In this document: in pieces, positions 44,009-51,855 of the stretch
How the letters are laid out: each line of letters begins with the position of its first letter
Position numbering within the stretch: the first letter of the stretch is position 1
Source: an uncultured Christensenellaceae bacterium
GTDB taxonomy: Bacteria; Bacillota; Clostridia; Christensenellales; UBA3700
NCBI GenBank assembly: GCA_910588545.1
Contig: CAJUOU010000003.1
Span: forward strand, 62,001 to 126,000
DNA length: 64,000 nucleotides
Direction of reading: 5' to 3'
Made by a program: the position numbers and the translations under genes
Notes under the pieces: generated by a model
Seen by the model: the letters and a program-made list of their open reading frames with translations, nothing else
The model's database searches: none
What the model was told of the DNA's origin: nothing

Positions 44009-44695
44009 TTATGCTAGTAATTTACTAATCTCTTCTTGCCAATCTGTTTCTCCTTCCAAATCAAAACAAATTCTGTACACATGACCTTTATAGCTAAATT
44101 TAGTAAAAGATTTATATAAATATATTTCTTCATCAAACTTTGTATTATAATTTATTTTAACACCATTAATTATAATTTCACTAGATAGTGATTCATAGTT
44201 AGACAAAAATTCAAAAATATAATTATCTTTTAGTTCCACAAATAATTTAATTTGTTCATAAGTATCAAGCAAAATCACATCTTGACTCAATAAAACATCT
44301 TTTTCTCCATCCTTATAAATTTTAACCCTTTCTTCGATATTTTTATAATTTTTAAAATACAACAAATCCAAATTTCTATCTTCATTATATTTTTCAACTG
44401 AACCATATTTATAAATATTATTTTCGGAATATGAATAATGAATTGGTGGCTCTAATGGATTGTTTGGTTTTGATAAAATTATACCAAGAAAAATACCAAA
44501 ACTAATTATAATAAGCAAACAACAAATTGTTGCCGTAATGATTAATTGCTGTTTTCTATTATCAACTGCTTTTACTTCGCAGGCGTCATTCCAATGAGTT
44601 TCTTCCTTTGCTTTGTGCAAAATTTCATAGTTTATCTCTTGTTTATTGTCATCTTGCTTTTCCATAAGTTTTGCTAACTTTCTTTTTGTAAACAT
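44009..44695 (-). CDS. Single-pass membrane protein, candidate anti-sigma factor
   Basis: 228 residues. A charged cytoplasmic N-terminus of about 65 residues (MFTKRKLAKLMEKQDDNKQE) is followed by one membrane helix (LIITATICCLLIIISFGIFL, about 69-90) and an extracytoplasmic domain of 135 residues without known motifs. Size, topology and position in the same cluster as the sigma factor fit a transmembrane anti-sigma factor, but there is no zinc-binding HxxxCxxC motif and no sequence family is recognised. It begins 1 bp after the protease stop, hence coupled. Alternative: an accessory protein of the protease. Confidence 0.7.
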   Translation of the reverse strand: MFTKRKLAKLMEKQDDNKQEINYEILHKAKEETHWNDACEVKAVDNRKQQLIITATICCLLIIISFGIFLGIILSKPNNPLEPPIHYSYSENNIYKYGSVEKYNEDRNLDLLYFKNYKNIEERVKIYKDGEKDVLLSQDVILLDTYEQIKLFVELKDNYIFEFLSNYESLSSEIIINGVKINYNTKFDEEIYLYKSFTKFSYKGHVYRICFDLEGETDWQEEISKLLA

Positions 44696-44696
44696 T

Positions 44697-45548
44697 TTAA
44701 TATATCTCCACTCCAACAATATCATTAACTGCAGTTGTTCCCTCTAACCATATATAGCCGGTAGGAAAATGTTCTAGTCCACTACTGACACTTAAATATG
44801 TATCCGTCCTAATTACGTTATTACCATTATAGTACCTAACTTTTTTTATGCCATTTGCAATAAGTATATGATTAGCATTATACTCAGTGGTTGTCATAGT
44901 TAGGTTTGTATCCCCTATTTCCAAATTTGTTACTAAATTTGACATTGTAATAAACAATGCAACAGGTTTGCCATTTTTAAAACTATTAGCTATTGCATCA
45001 TAATCAATCTTGCTACCTTGCCCATAGCCCCTATACGTTATATTATATCCTTTATCAACCACATATTCATTCAAACCATTTTTAAATTGCTCTTCTGTTG
45101 CACCTGCTCCCGTTGTGTTAACTTTCATACGAAAATACAAGTCATTCATAAGGTTTTGTATGTTTGAATCGATTGGCTTATAAACAATATTTCCACCTCT
45201 TTTTAAAAAAGAACTAAAATTCGGTATTATATTTTCCAATGTAATATCATAATAACCAACAATAATTCCGCCTGCAACTGCTGCACAACCATTTTTCAAT
45301 ACAGAATCAGCATCATAATAATTTGGTGTCTTTGGCGACATTGTTGTATCTATAAGCACTTCTTTTCTTGTATAATTCAAAGTCTCATTTCTAGTAGAAA
45401 ATAAAGATGGTCGAATCTCTGAGTTATAATATATTTCTCCTGCTTCTTCTGCAAAAACTTCTAATGGCATAAATGTAAAACCCATTACAAAAGCAATCAT
45501 AATTGCTACAATACTTAATGTTACTACATATAATTTTTTTGTGTTCAT
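44697..45548 (-). CDS. Secreted C39-like cysteine protease
   Basis: 283 residues. Signal peptide of about 33 residues with cleavage near VFAEE. The papain-like C39 fold is suggested by NGCAAVAGGIIVGYYD (Cys 88 after NG) and ANHILIANGI (His 227), the usual Cys and His positions; the region between includes GYNITYRGYGQGSKIDYDAI. Such proteins may process surface proteins or peptides. Its start lies 12 bp after ECF-like site A, whose -35 overlaps the 3' end of the sigma gene, with ribosome site GGAGG. It is followed at once by the anti-sigma-like gene. Confidence 0.8.
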   Translation of the reverse strand: MNTKKLYVVTLSIVAIMIAFVMGFTFMPLEVFAEEAGEIYYNSEIRPSLFSTRNETLNYTRKEVLIDTTMSPKTPNYYDADSVLKNGCAAVAGGIIVGYYDITLENIIPNFSSFLKRGGNIVYKPIDSNIQNLMNDLYFRMKVNTTGAGATEEQFKNGLNEYVVDKGYNITYRGYGQGSKIDYDAIANSFKNGKPVALFITMSNLVTNLEIGDTNLTMTTTEYNANHILIANGIKKVRYYNGNNVIRTDTYLSVSSGLEHFPTGYIWLEGTTAVNDIVGVEIY

Positions 45549-45560
45549 ATCCTAGCCTCC

Positions 45561-45596
45561 ACTATATATACGAACAACTTTGCAATTTTTATTCAA
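45561..45596 (-). promoter_or_regulatory. ECF-sigma-like promoter site A
   Basis: Minus strand TTGAAT (45591-45596), 18 bp, CGTATA (45567-45572), then TATAGTGGAGGC, so the predicted leader is only about 15 nt. It overlaps the stop codon of the sigma gene and drives the protease/anti-sigma pair. Six bases differ from sites B and C at most. Confidence 0.6.
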
Positions 45597-46117
45597 TTTT
45601 GATAAAAATTTTTCATTTTTTTATAAATTCGTGTTCTTTGCGTATATATTGTAGCTATAGGGACATTATCCATTTCTGCTATTTCTTTAATTGTATATCC
45701 TTCCCAAAACATACGATATAACAATTCTTTTTCTTTATCATTTAGTATTGACATTAATTCTTCAACAATTAGTGTTTTTAACGGCTGAAAACTTTTGTCT
45801 TCAATTTCATAATAACTATTACTTATATATTCTACTTTTATATCCTTTTTGTTTTCATCTATTGCTAAATTTTTTATGATTGTATACATCCAATTATATC
45901 CATTCTTTTTTATATCGAATCTACTTGCTTTCAACAAAATTTTTTTATATAGTTCAAGCAAAACATCTTCAACACTATTCTTATTCTTCAAATAGTATTT
46001 TGCAATGCTTTCCATATTTTTATATGTATATTCAAACAATTTATCAAAAGCATGCTCATTTCCATTTGCAACCTGCTTGATATAATGATTTATTTTTTTA
46101 TAATCTAATTGTTTCAA
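45593..46117 (-). CDS. ECF-type RNA polymerase sigma factor
   Basis: 174 residues. Sigma region 2 (HAFDKLFEYTYKNMESIAKY, KNSVEDVLLELYKKILLKAS, NWMYTIIKNLAIDENKK) and region 4 (LNDKEKELLYRMFWEGYTIK, EIAEMDNVPIATIYTQRTRI) with no region 3, the ECF layout. The start is TTG at 46117, supported by AAAGGA at 9 bp. That ribosome site lies inside a small palindrome, CCTTTGGCAAAGG. A perfect sigma-A promoter is upstream, so basal expression does not need itself. It probably recognises sites A, B and C of the island. Confidence 0.88.
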   Translation of the reverse strand: MKQLDYKKINHYIKQVANGNEHAFDKLFEYTYKNMESIAKYYLKNKNSVEDVLLELYKKILLKASRFDIKKNGYNWMYTIIKNLAIDENKKDIKVEYISNSYYEIEDKSFQPLKTLIVEELMSILNDKEKELLYRMFWEGYTIKEIAEMDNVPIATIYTQRTRIYKKMKNFYQN

Positions 46118-46157
46118 AAAATCTTATCCTTTGCCAAAGGCTATTAAATATAAAAAT

Positions 46158-46186
46158 ATTATATCTTACTTGCCACAGTATGTCAA
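46158..46186 (-). promoter_or_regulatory. Consensus promoter of the sigma factor gene
   Basis: Minus strand TTGACA (46181-46186), 17 bp, TATAAT (46158-46163). The -35 box sits on the edge of the right transketolase repeat (46184). Confidence 0.85.
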
Positions 46187-46311
46187 GATTTTGTTAAAAA
46201 AGCACAAGAAACTTACAACAGGAAACTTGAAAATATATAATTATAAAAAATAAAAACTACTGATTTAAACTCAGTAGTTTTTGTTTTACCCCCGATTTTC
46301 AATTAATTTTT
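46184..46311 (+). repeat. Right direct repeat of the island (orphan transketolase 3' end)
   Basis: Diverged copy of 36181-36309. Codons 46184-46240 read QDFVKKAQETYNRKLENI and stop, against QDIVEKAQEAYKRKLSNM in the intact gene; then come the same terminator (46252-46282) and CCCCCGATTTTCAATTAAT. Nothing upstream resembles the rest of the gene. Confidence 0.85.
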
Positions 46312-46407
46312 TTAAAACGCCTTTTAAATTTAAAATCATTTAAATAACTTCTTTCATAGGTGTTGTTTTATTTTAGAGCATTGTAACTTTTAAGTTGCAT
46401 TTAAAAA

Positions 46408-46648
46408 CTAATCAATGTCTAATGTTTCAATATCAAAAAGTGGGCTATCAAAAAACTCGCTAACAGACATTTCTAAAGCTGTAAAATTGTAATTAAAGTT
46501 GTTAAATTTACACTTTTATATCTATTATAAATTAATGATGTAAAAGTACCTTTTATAAGCCTGAAGATAATTGTAATTTATACAAAGAAATCCCCTTTTC
46601 TGCGACAATTTCTATAATTCTTTCACTTACTGCTTTTGCTATTGTCAT
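46408..46648 (-). pseudogene. Decayed Xre-family HTH regulator gene
   Basis: It begins with GGAGCAGAT-ATG and MTIAKAVSERIIEIVAEKG, the start of a widespread clostridial HTH protein. The frame stops after LSSGL; a shift continues it as GTFTSLIYNRYKSVNLTTLI, and a second shift gives ALEMSVSEFFDSPLFDIETL and the stop at 46408. At least two frameshifts, so it is not functional. The remaining stretch up to 46727 shows nothing else. Confidence 0.7.
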
Positions 46649-46727
46649 ATCTGCTCCTATGTTTCGTGGTTATGTTTAACATAGTCATTTATAAATATAA
46701 TGAATATTGATATTTTAAACCCTACAC

Positions 46728-47231
46728 TTATTTGTTAAGCATTGTATCAATAGTTAAATATTTTAGTAGCAATTTTGCCATAAACTCATTGCTCTCGTTC
46801 ATTCCACTTTCAACCCATCTATAAATTACTGCTAATATACCATTATTTATAAATGTTGTATCATATTCATCTACTTCAAAATTTGTGTACAAATATTGGT
46901 GGCTTAAACGCAATAATTCTTCATCTAAATTCATTTTATGCATAAGCACAAATGCTTCGCTATTTACCCTAAAATATTCAAACAACTTTACAAAATTTTC
47001 AAACTCGTAACCAAGCTCCAAATTTAAACTACTGTGCCAATTTATAATCAAATTATTTACTTTTTGTATTACAATATCTTCCTTAGATGAAAAATGTCTA
47101 TAAAAAGTACTACGGTTATAGCCGGCCTTTTTGCATATTTGTTTGATATTTATCTCATTAATGTCACAGGAATTGCTTAAAGAAATCAAAGCATCGTAAA
47201 AACACTCCTGAGAAAAATTTTTTGTTGACAT
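46728..47231 (-). CDS. TetR/AcrR family regulator
   Basis: 167 residues. N-terminal HTH: CFYDALISLSNSCDINEINIK, QICKKAGYNRSTFYRHFSSK (recognition helix with the typical STFYRHF). The C-terminal ligand domain is of the DhaS-like TetR_C kind. It is divergent from the epimerase/ferredoxin operon with a 190-bp shared control region and probably regulates it. I used the ATG at 47231; GTG at 47240 lies too close to the ribosome site GGGAG. Confidence 0.9.
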   Translation of the reverse strand: MSTKNFSQECFYDALISLSNSCDINEINIKQICKKAGYNRSTFYRHFSSKEDIVIQKVNNLIINWHSSLNLELGYEFENFVKLFEYFRVNSEAFVLMHKMNLDEELLRLSHQYLYTNFEVDEYDTTFINNGILAVIYRWVESGMNESNEFMAKLLLKYLTIDTMLNK

Positions 47232-47297
47232 TAGCAACACACTCCCTTTATTTGTCGCAAAATATAACCAGCAAATGTATTTTTATAAATTGTACTA

Positions 47298-47327
47298 TTG
47301 ACTAAAAAAGTAATTTTATGATATTAT
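47298..47327 (+). promoter_or_regulatory. Promoter of the epimerase/EFR1 operon
   Basis: TTGACT (47298-47303), 18 bp, TATTAT (47322-47327), about 90 bp before the ATG. Confidence 0.65.
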
Positions 47328-47421
47328 TTACTCATAGGTATTTAGTTTTATTATAATTATTATATCATTTTTATAGCTAAATGTCAAAAATAACAAGTAA
47401 AATTTTTGCAAAGGAGAAATC

Positions 47422-48969
47422 ATGAAAATTGCCATGACAGGTGTTAGTGGTAATATGGGCAGTGAGGCGCTTAAACAAACGTTTGAACTGCCTAATGTGG
47501 AATTTATTCGCATTATATTACGAAACACGAACAAAAACCAAAAACTAGCAAAAAGATTAAAAAAACTTTATAAAAATAAAATAGATATAATTTTCAGCTC
47601 AATCGAAAATCAAGAGGCTTGCGAGCAGTTGGTCACTAATGTAGATTATGTTTTGCACATGGCGGCAGTTATTCCGCCACTGTCCGACAACTCCCCTCAA
47701 CGCAGTTATGACTGCAACAGGTGTGGTACAGTCGCTTTGGTTAACGCTATCAAAAAGCAAAACCCTATGGTAAAATACATACATATTTCTACCATTGCAG
47801 TATATGGTAACCGAAACGAAAAACACCCCTTTGGGCGTGTGGGAGACCCGTTACTTATCAGTCCGTTCGATGCGTATGCAAAAGACAAGTTGTACGCAGA
47901 GAGATATGTTTTGGACGCACAACTTGAAAATTGGGTAGTACTTCGTCAAACGGCAATGCTACATCCTAACTTGTTTAAGGACAATATTGCCGATGGTTTA
48001 ATGTTTCATACGGCATTAAATTCTCCGCTTGAATGGGTTACTGCACGAGACAGCGGTTATCTTATCAAAAACATTTTTTTAAGAGACAGTGCCAACGAAA
48101 TATCCGACTTTTGGCATAAAATTTACAATATCGGCGGCGGCTATAACGGCCGTTGTACCGGTTACGATACAATGAATGACGGATTTGGAATAATAGGCGG
48201 CAATATTGAAAAGTTTTTTAAGCCTTACCATTTTTCCGCACGCAACTTTCATGGCATTTGGATGTCAGACGGAGACAAATTGAACGAATTGTTCGGCTAT
48301 CAACGTGACGGCGGACACAAACAATTTTGGCTTGATGTGGCAAAAGACCACCCTATATTTGTTTTAGGTAAGATTGTCCCTAAATTTTTATTAAATTTAT
48401 TTTTATTCAATCGCTTGATAAATGACGAAAACTCTCCTACTACTTGGGTTAAAAATAAAGATTTACCTAAAGTCAAAGCATATTTTAACGGCATGGATGC
48501 AGCAAAAAGCATTTCCGGTAATTGGAAAGACATAAAGTTGCTTTGCAAAAACGATTTTGGCGATTTTGACAAATTGCGTGCTGCGACTTCCGAAAATCTT
48601 TTGTCGCACGGATATGACGAAAGCAAAAAACTTTGCGAACTTACTCTTGAAGATTTACAAAAGGCAGCTGAGTTCCGCGGTGGCAAGTGCTTAGCGGATA
48701 AAAAGCCTGAAAATGAGTATATTAAAATAAAGTGGCAATGCTCGGAGGGACATGTATTTGAAAGTTCGATTTACACAGTACTAGGTGGTGGACATTGGTG
48801 CCCTGCTTGCACTATGCCGGAAAATCCAATTTGTTGGAGATTTGATATATTAGCTAAAAAAAGTCCGTTTATTGCACAACTATGGTACGATTCACACGAT
48901 AAAGACGAAGATTGTTTATACTTTATCGACGAGCAAGGCAATCAACAGATTAAAAAGGATACAATATGA
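47422..48969 (+). CDS. NAD-dependent epimerase/dehydratase-like protein with zinc-ribbon tail
   Basis: 515 residues. The N-terminal Rossmann domain begins MKIAMTGVSGNMGSEAL (glycine-rich motif), with HISTIAVYGN and the YxxxK pair in DAYAKDKLYAE, as in extended SDR proteins. After about residue 420 a separate domain has a zinc-binding pattern (WQCSEGHVF, HWCPACTMPENPICW). The substrate is unknown. AAGGAG precedes the ATG. It overlaps the EFR1 ferredoxin gene by 4 bp (ATGA), which suggests that the two proteins act in one redox reaction. Confidence 0.85.
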   Translation: MKIAMTGVSGNMGSEALKQTFELPNVEFIRIILRNTNKNQKLAKRLKKLYKNKIDIIFSSIENQEACEQLVTNVDYVLHMAAVIPPLSDNSPQRSYDCNRCGTVALVNAIKKQNPMVKYIHISTIAVYGNRNEKHPFGRVGDPLLISPFDAYAKDKLYAERYVLDAQLENWVVLRQTAMLHPNLFKDNIADGLMFHTALNSPLEWVTARDSGYLIKNIFLRDSANEISDFWHKIYNIGGGYNGRCTGYDTMNDGFGIIGGNIEKFFKPYHFSARNFHGIWMSDGDKLNELFGYQRDGGHKQFWLDVAKDHPIFVLGKIVPKFLLNLFLFNRLINDENSPTTWVKNKDLPKVKAYFNGMDAAKSISGNWKDIKLLCKNDFGDFDKLRAATSENLLSHGYDESKKLCELTLEDLQKAAEFRGGKCLADKKPENEYIKIKWQCSEGHVFESSIYTVLGGGHWCPACTMPENPICWRFDILAKKSPFIAQLWYDSHDKDEDCLYFIDEQGNQQIKKDTI

Positions 48970-49826
48970 AAATAGGTTTTTTTGCCTTTACGGGGACAGG
49001 CAATACTTTAAGAGTATGCAAAATACTTGCAAAGGAACTTGAACAAAATGAATTGGTATGCGATATCAAGCTTATTAAACAAGTTGCCGACTTGCAAGTG
49101 ATAAATGACTACGATAAAATTATTATCGCCTACCCTGTACACGGCTTTAATACACCAATGCCTATGCTCGACTTTATAAAAAGCTTGCCAAACAGCACTA
49201 ATAAAAAATGTGTATATATTGTAAGAGTTTCAGGCGAGCCGTTGAGCATAAATCACGCTGCAAGCATTGTGCCAAAACGAATACTAAAATCTAAAGGCTA
49301 CAAAGTAATGGGCGAATTTGCCTATGTTATGCCTTACAATATTATTTTTCGACATACAGATAATATGGCTGCCCGCATGAAAAATGCAGCTATACTAAAA
49401 GCTAAAAAAGATGTTCAAATAATATTTAACAACGACGTGAAATTGTTTAAAAACAACATGTTTAACAGGCTTGTTTCCTTTATATGCAAGATTGAACACC
49501 CTGCAATGCCAATGTTCGGTAAACACTATAAAGTAACAGACTTGTGCTCATCCTGTGGTGTGTGCGAAAAGGTTTGTCCCGTAGGCAATATAACACTAAA
49601 GGACGGGAAACCTGTTTTTGGCAAACATTGCGTAGGTTGTATGGGGTGCTCATTCCATTGCCCTCACGATGCAATTCGCATTGCAATGCTTGACGGCTGG
49701 AGGGTAAATGGTGCTTACAACTTTAACACAACCCCTGCTACTGATGACGAGATATGTAACTATTGCAAAAAATCTTATTTAAAATATTTCCATGACTCCG
49801 AGGACACAGCTTGCGATAAAAAGTAA
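48966..49826 (+). CDS. EFR1-type flavodoxin/ferredoxin
   Basis: 286 residues. An N-terminal flavodoxin-like domain (FAFTGTGNTLRVCKILAKEL, FMN-binding loop TGTGNT) is fused to two [4Fe-4S] motifs: CSSCGVCEKVCP and CVGCMGCSFHCP. The C-terminus has a further CNYCKKSY. This is the EFR1 family of electron carriers common in Clostridia. It is cytoplasmic and probably delivers electrons to the SDR-like partner encoded just upstream, with which it is translationally coupled. Confidence 0.92.
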   Translation: MKIGFFAFTGTGNTLRVCKILAKELEQNELVCDIKLIKQVADLQVINDYDKIIIAYPVHGFNTPMPMLDFIKSLPNSTNKKCVYIVRVSGEPLSINHAASIVPKRILKSKGYKVMGEFAYVMPYNIIFRHTDNMAARMKNAAILKAKKDVQIIFNNDVKLFKNNMFNRLVSFICKIEHPAMPMFGKHYKVTDLCSSCGVCEKVCPVGNITLKDGKPVFGKHCVGCMGCSFHCPHDAIRIAMLDGWRVNGAYNFNTTPATDDEICNYCKKSYLKYFHDSEDTACDKK

Positions 49827-49982
49827 AGCTACAAATATTAAAGCCACTTTTAAAGATACAAAAATATACATTATTAATTGCTCAAATGTTTGAGGCATAT
49901 TTTCGCAAATACTATCTATTAATGACAATATGTAATAAATATGTTATAAAATATTATTTACTTTATTAATAACTCATAATAA

Positions 49983-50010
49983 TAAAAAACACCCTAAAGG
50001 GTGTTTTTTT
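49983..50010. terminator. Bidirectional terminator between convergent genes
   Basis: AAAAAACACCC-TAAA-GGGTGTTTTTTT. Confidence 0.9.
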
Positions 50011-50029
50011 ATTGTCTGTAAAAGTTATT

Positions 50030-51307
50030 TTACTTGTTTGGAGTAAAGCCCTTACCATCTGTGGCGTCTTTAATTCTGCCGACTTCGGTATTATCGCACT
50101 TTCTGCATTGCAATTCCGACAATGGATTTTTTGCAGTTTCAAAACGATAATCTTCCCCAAACTTTTTGATATACTCGTCAATCACTATATGTGACGGAGT
50201 ATTGTCAACCGTTGGATTGATAATCGCTTGATATTTAAAGAAGTCGCTGTCTTTTGCAAGACCGTTTATATTTTCATACTCCTCCAATACGGAAGTAAAT
50301 TGAGCGGTATTTTTGATTATATTTCTTACATAATCGATATTCTCGTGTAAAGAAAGCGGTGCCGGAAACTCTGCATTCGGTATAACTTGCTGCCAAGTTT
50401 TGTTTTCATGCTTTTGCAATAGTTTTGCAGCCTCGTGTAAATGTGCGATTTCGATTGCAAGGTTTTCCTCCCATAACGCTTTGATGCGTTTATCCGTTTC
50501 CGTCATCATACAAGACCAATACAAATAACACTCTACATACTCATGCCACAAATTCATTTCAAACCAACTGCCGTTGGCATCCATCAAATCTTCGTATTGA
50601 GTTACGTGCTCCTCTTCCACAAGTGCGATTTCCTCGTACAACTTACGGGTCAAATCATCCGTTGCCAAAGTAGAGATATTCATATAGTAGTTCATTGTTT
50701 GTTGCTCTGCTGCTGTAATTATCATTGTCCCCAATATAGTTTGTAAATCAGCAGTTTTGGAATTAATGCCACGTCTTACATTATCTTTAGGGAATCTGTG
50801 ATGCGAGATTGTAGGTCTTGCAGGCATAATCTCCGTATACTTGCCTACCAATCTTTCAGCAATCACACCTTGATTCATATAAAGTAAATCAGAATATCTA
50901 TACAAATGGTCAAAGTCCTCAAGCAATGCAAAATCCAAAGCTTTTTTTACGTAAAAGTCTTTTTCTCTTTTTGCAAGCTCCGCAGTAAGGTCGACTGCAA
51001 GTTGCTCGTAGCCGATAGTTTGCTCAAGTTGAGTTTCGTCGGCAGGCTTTAGCAACGAAATTTTTAATTGTTGTTGTTTTTCTTGTGCTCTTACTACGGC
51101 TAAATCTCTGCGGATATCCGTACAAGCAACATGTCTTGAAAATTGGTGTGAAAACCAATTTGCTTCAAATTCGGTACCGTTCATCAAAATAATACGTGTT
51201 TTTGTATAAGGGTCAACATCATTTTTATTGTATGACTTTGGATATAACCCTTTCCAATTTTCAAACGCATTGATTAACGAAATCGGTTTTTCATTAAATG
51301 GATTCAT
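50030..51307 (-). CDS. Ferritin-like diiron-type protein with CxxC tail
   Basis: 425 residues, unknown function. Helical segments carry carboxylate/His motifs of the ferritin-like superfamily: EQLAVDLTAELAKREKDFYV, LLEDFDHLYRYSDLL, EEIALVEEEHVTQYEDL (ExxH) and ENLAIEIAHLHEAAKLL (ExxH). They probably form one or two dimetal sites. The C-terminus has CRKCD, a possible rubredoxin-like half site. It could be an oxygen or peroxide defence protein in an anaerobe. AAGGAG precedes the ATG. The gene stands alone. Confidence 0.8.
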   Translation of the reverse strand: MNPFNEKPISLINAFENWKGLYPKSYNKNDVDPYTKTRIILMNGTEFEANWFSHQFSRHVACTDIRRDLAVVRAQEKQQQLKISLLKPADETQLEQTIGYEQLAVDLTAELAKREKDFYVKKALDFALLEDFDHLYRYSDLLYMNQGVIAERLVGKYTEIMPARPTISHHRFPKDNVRRGINSKTADLQTILGTMIITAAEQQTMNYYMNISTLATDDLTRKLYEEIALVEEEHVTQYEDLMDANGSWFEMNLWHEYVECYLYWSCMMTETDKRIKALWEENLAIEIAHLHEAAKLLQKHENKTWQQVIPNAEFPAPLSLHENIDYVRNIIKNTAQFTSVLEEYENINGLAKDSDFFKYQAIINPTVDNTPSHIVIDEYIKKFGEDYRFETAKNPLSELQCRKCDNTEVGRIKDATDGKGFTPNK

Positions 51308-51560
51308 ATTTTTCTCCTTTCAAATATTTTTTTAATATACTTATATTTTTCCCAAAATACTTTAATAAATACGATAAATACTCTAATTAATAAAATTTAA
51401 TCACATTTATATTTCCCAAAAATACCAAAATACCCACGAAAATCGGAGGTATTAGATAAAATTGATTGATTATTTTTAATTTTTATATTAATTTTTTTAA
51501 TAATTAGTGATTTGTTACATAATTAATGCTACAATTATAAAAAAGGAGATAATATAATAG

Positions 51561-51745
51561 ATAGCACGCGAATACAAAAAAAACATTTCCACGGAAATTA
51601 AGTTAAGCAGAATGTCGCAAATAAAATTGGCAATTTCTTTAATTGTTTCCAAAACAACTATATCAAGATATAAAACGGTGATTGTTTTTCGTCATTAAAT
51701 GTTTTTGCTTATTTATGTTACGTTTTGGATTTAGATGCAAACTAA
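51561..51745 (+). pseudogene. Remnant of an Xre-type HTH gene
   Basis: An AAGGAG at 51543-51548 is followed by a frame without ATG (ATA at the expected start): AREYKKNISTEIKLSRMSQI, KLAISLIVSKTTISRYKT. After one missing base near 51677 it continues GDCFSSLNVFAYLCYVLDLD. The pattern is a Cro/CI helix-turn-helix. Lost start codon, one frameshift and early stops mark it as dead. The rest of 51308-51855 is AT-rich and empty apart from the pnp terminator. Confidence 0.65.
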
Positions 51746-51760
51746 ATACTTTGTATCAAC

Positions 51761-51795
51761 AAAAAATAATGCACCTAAAAAGTGCATTATTTTTT
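51761..51795 (-). terminator. Terminator after pnp
   Basis: AAAAAATAATGCAC-ctaaaaa-GTGCATTATTTTTT. Confidence 0.88.
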
Positions 51796-51855
51796 GTTTT
51801 ATTACTAAATTTTATTAGAATATCGTATTTAAATTTATCTAGGCTTTATTGCAAA

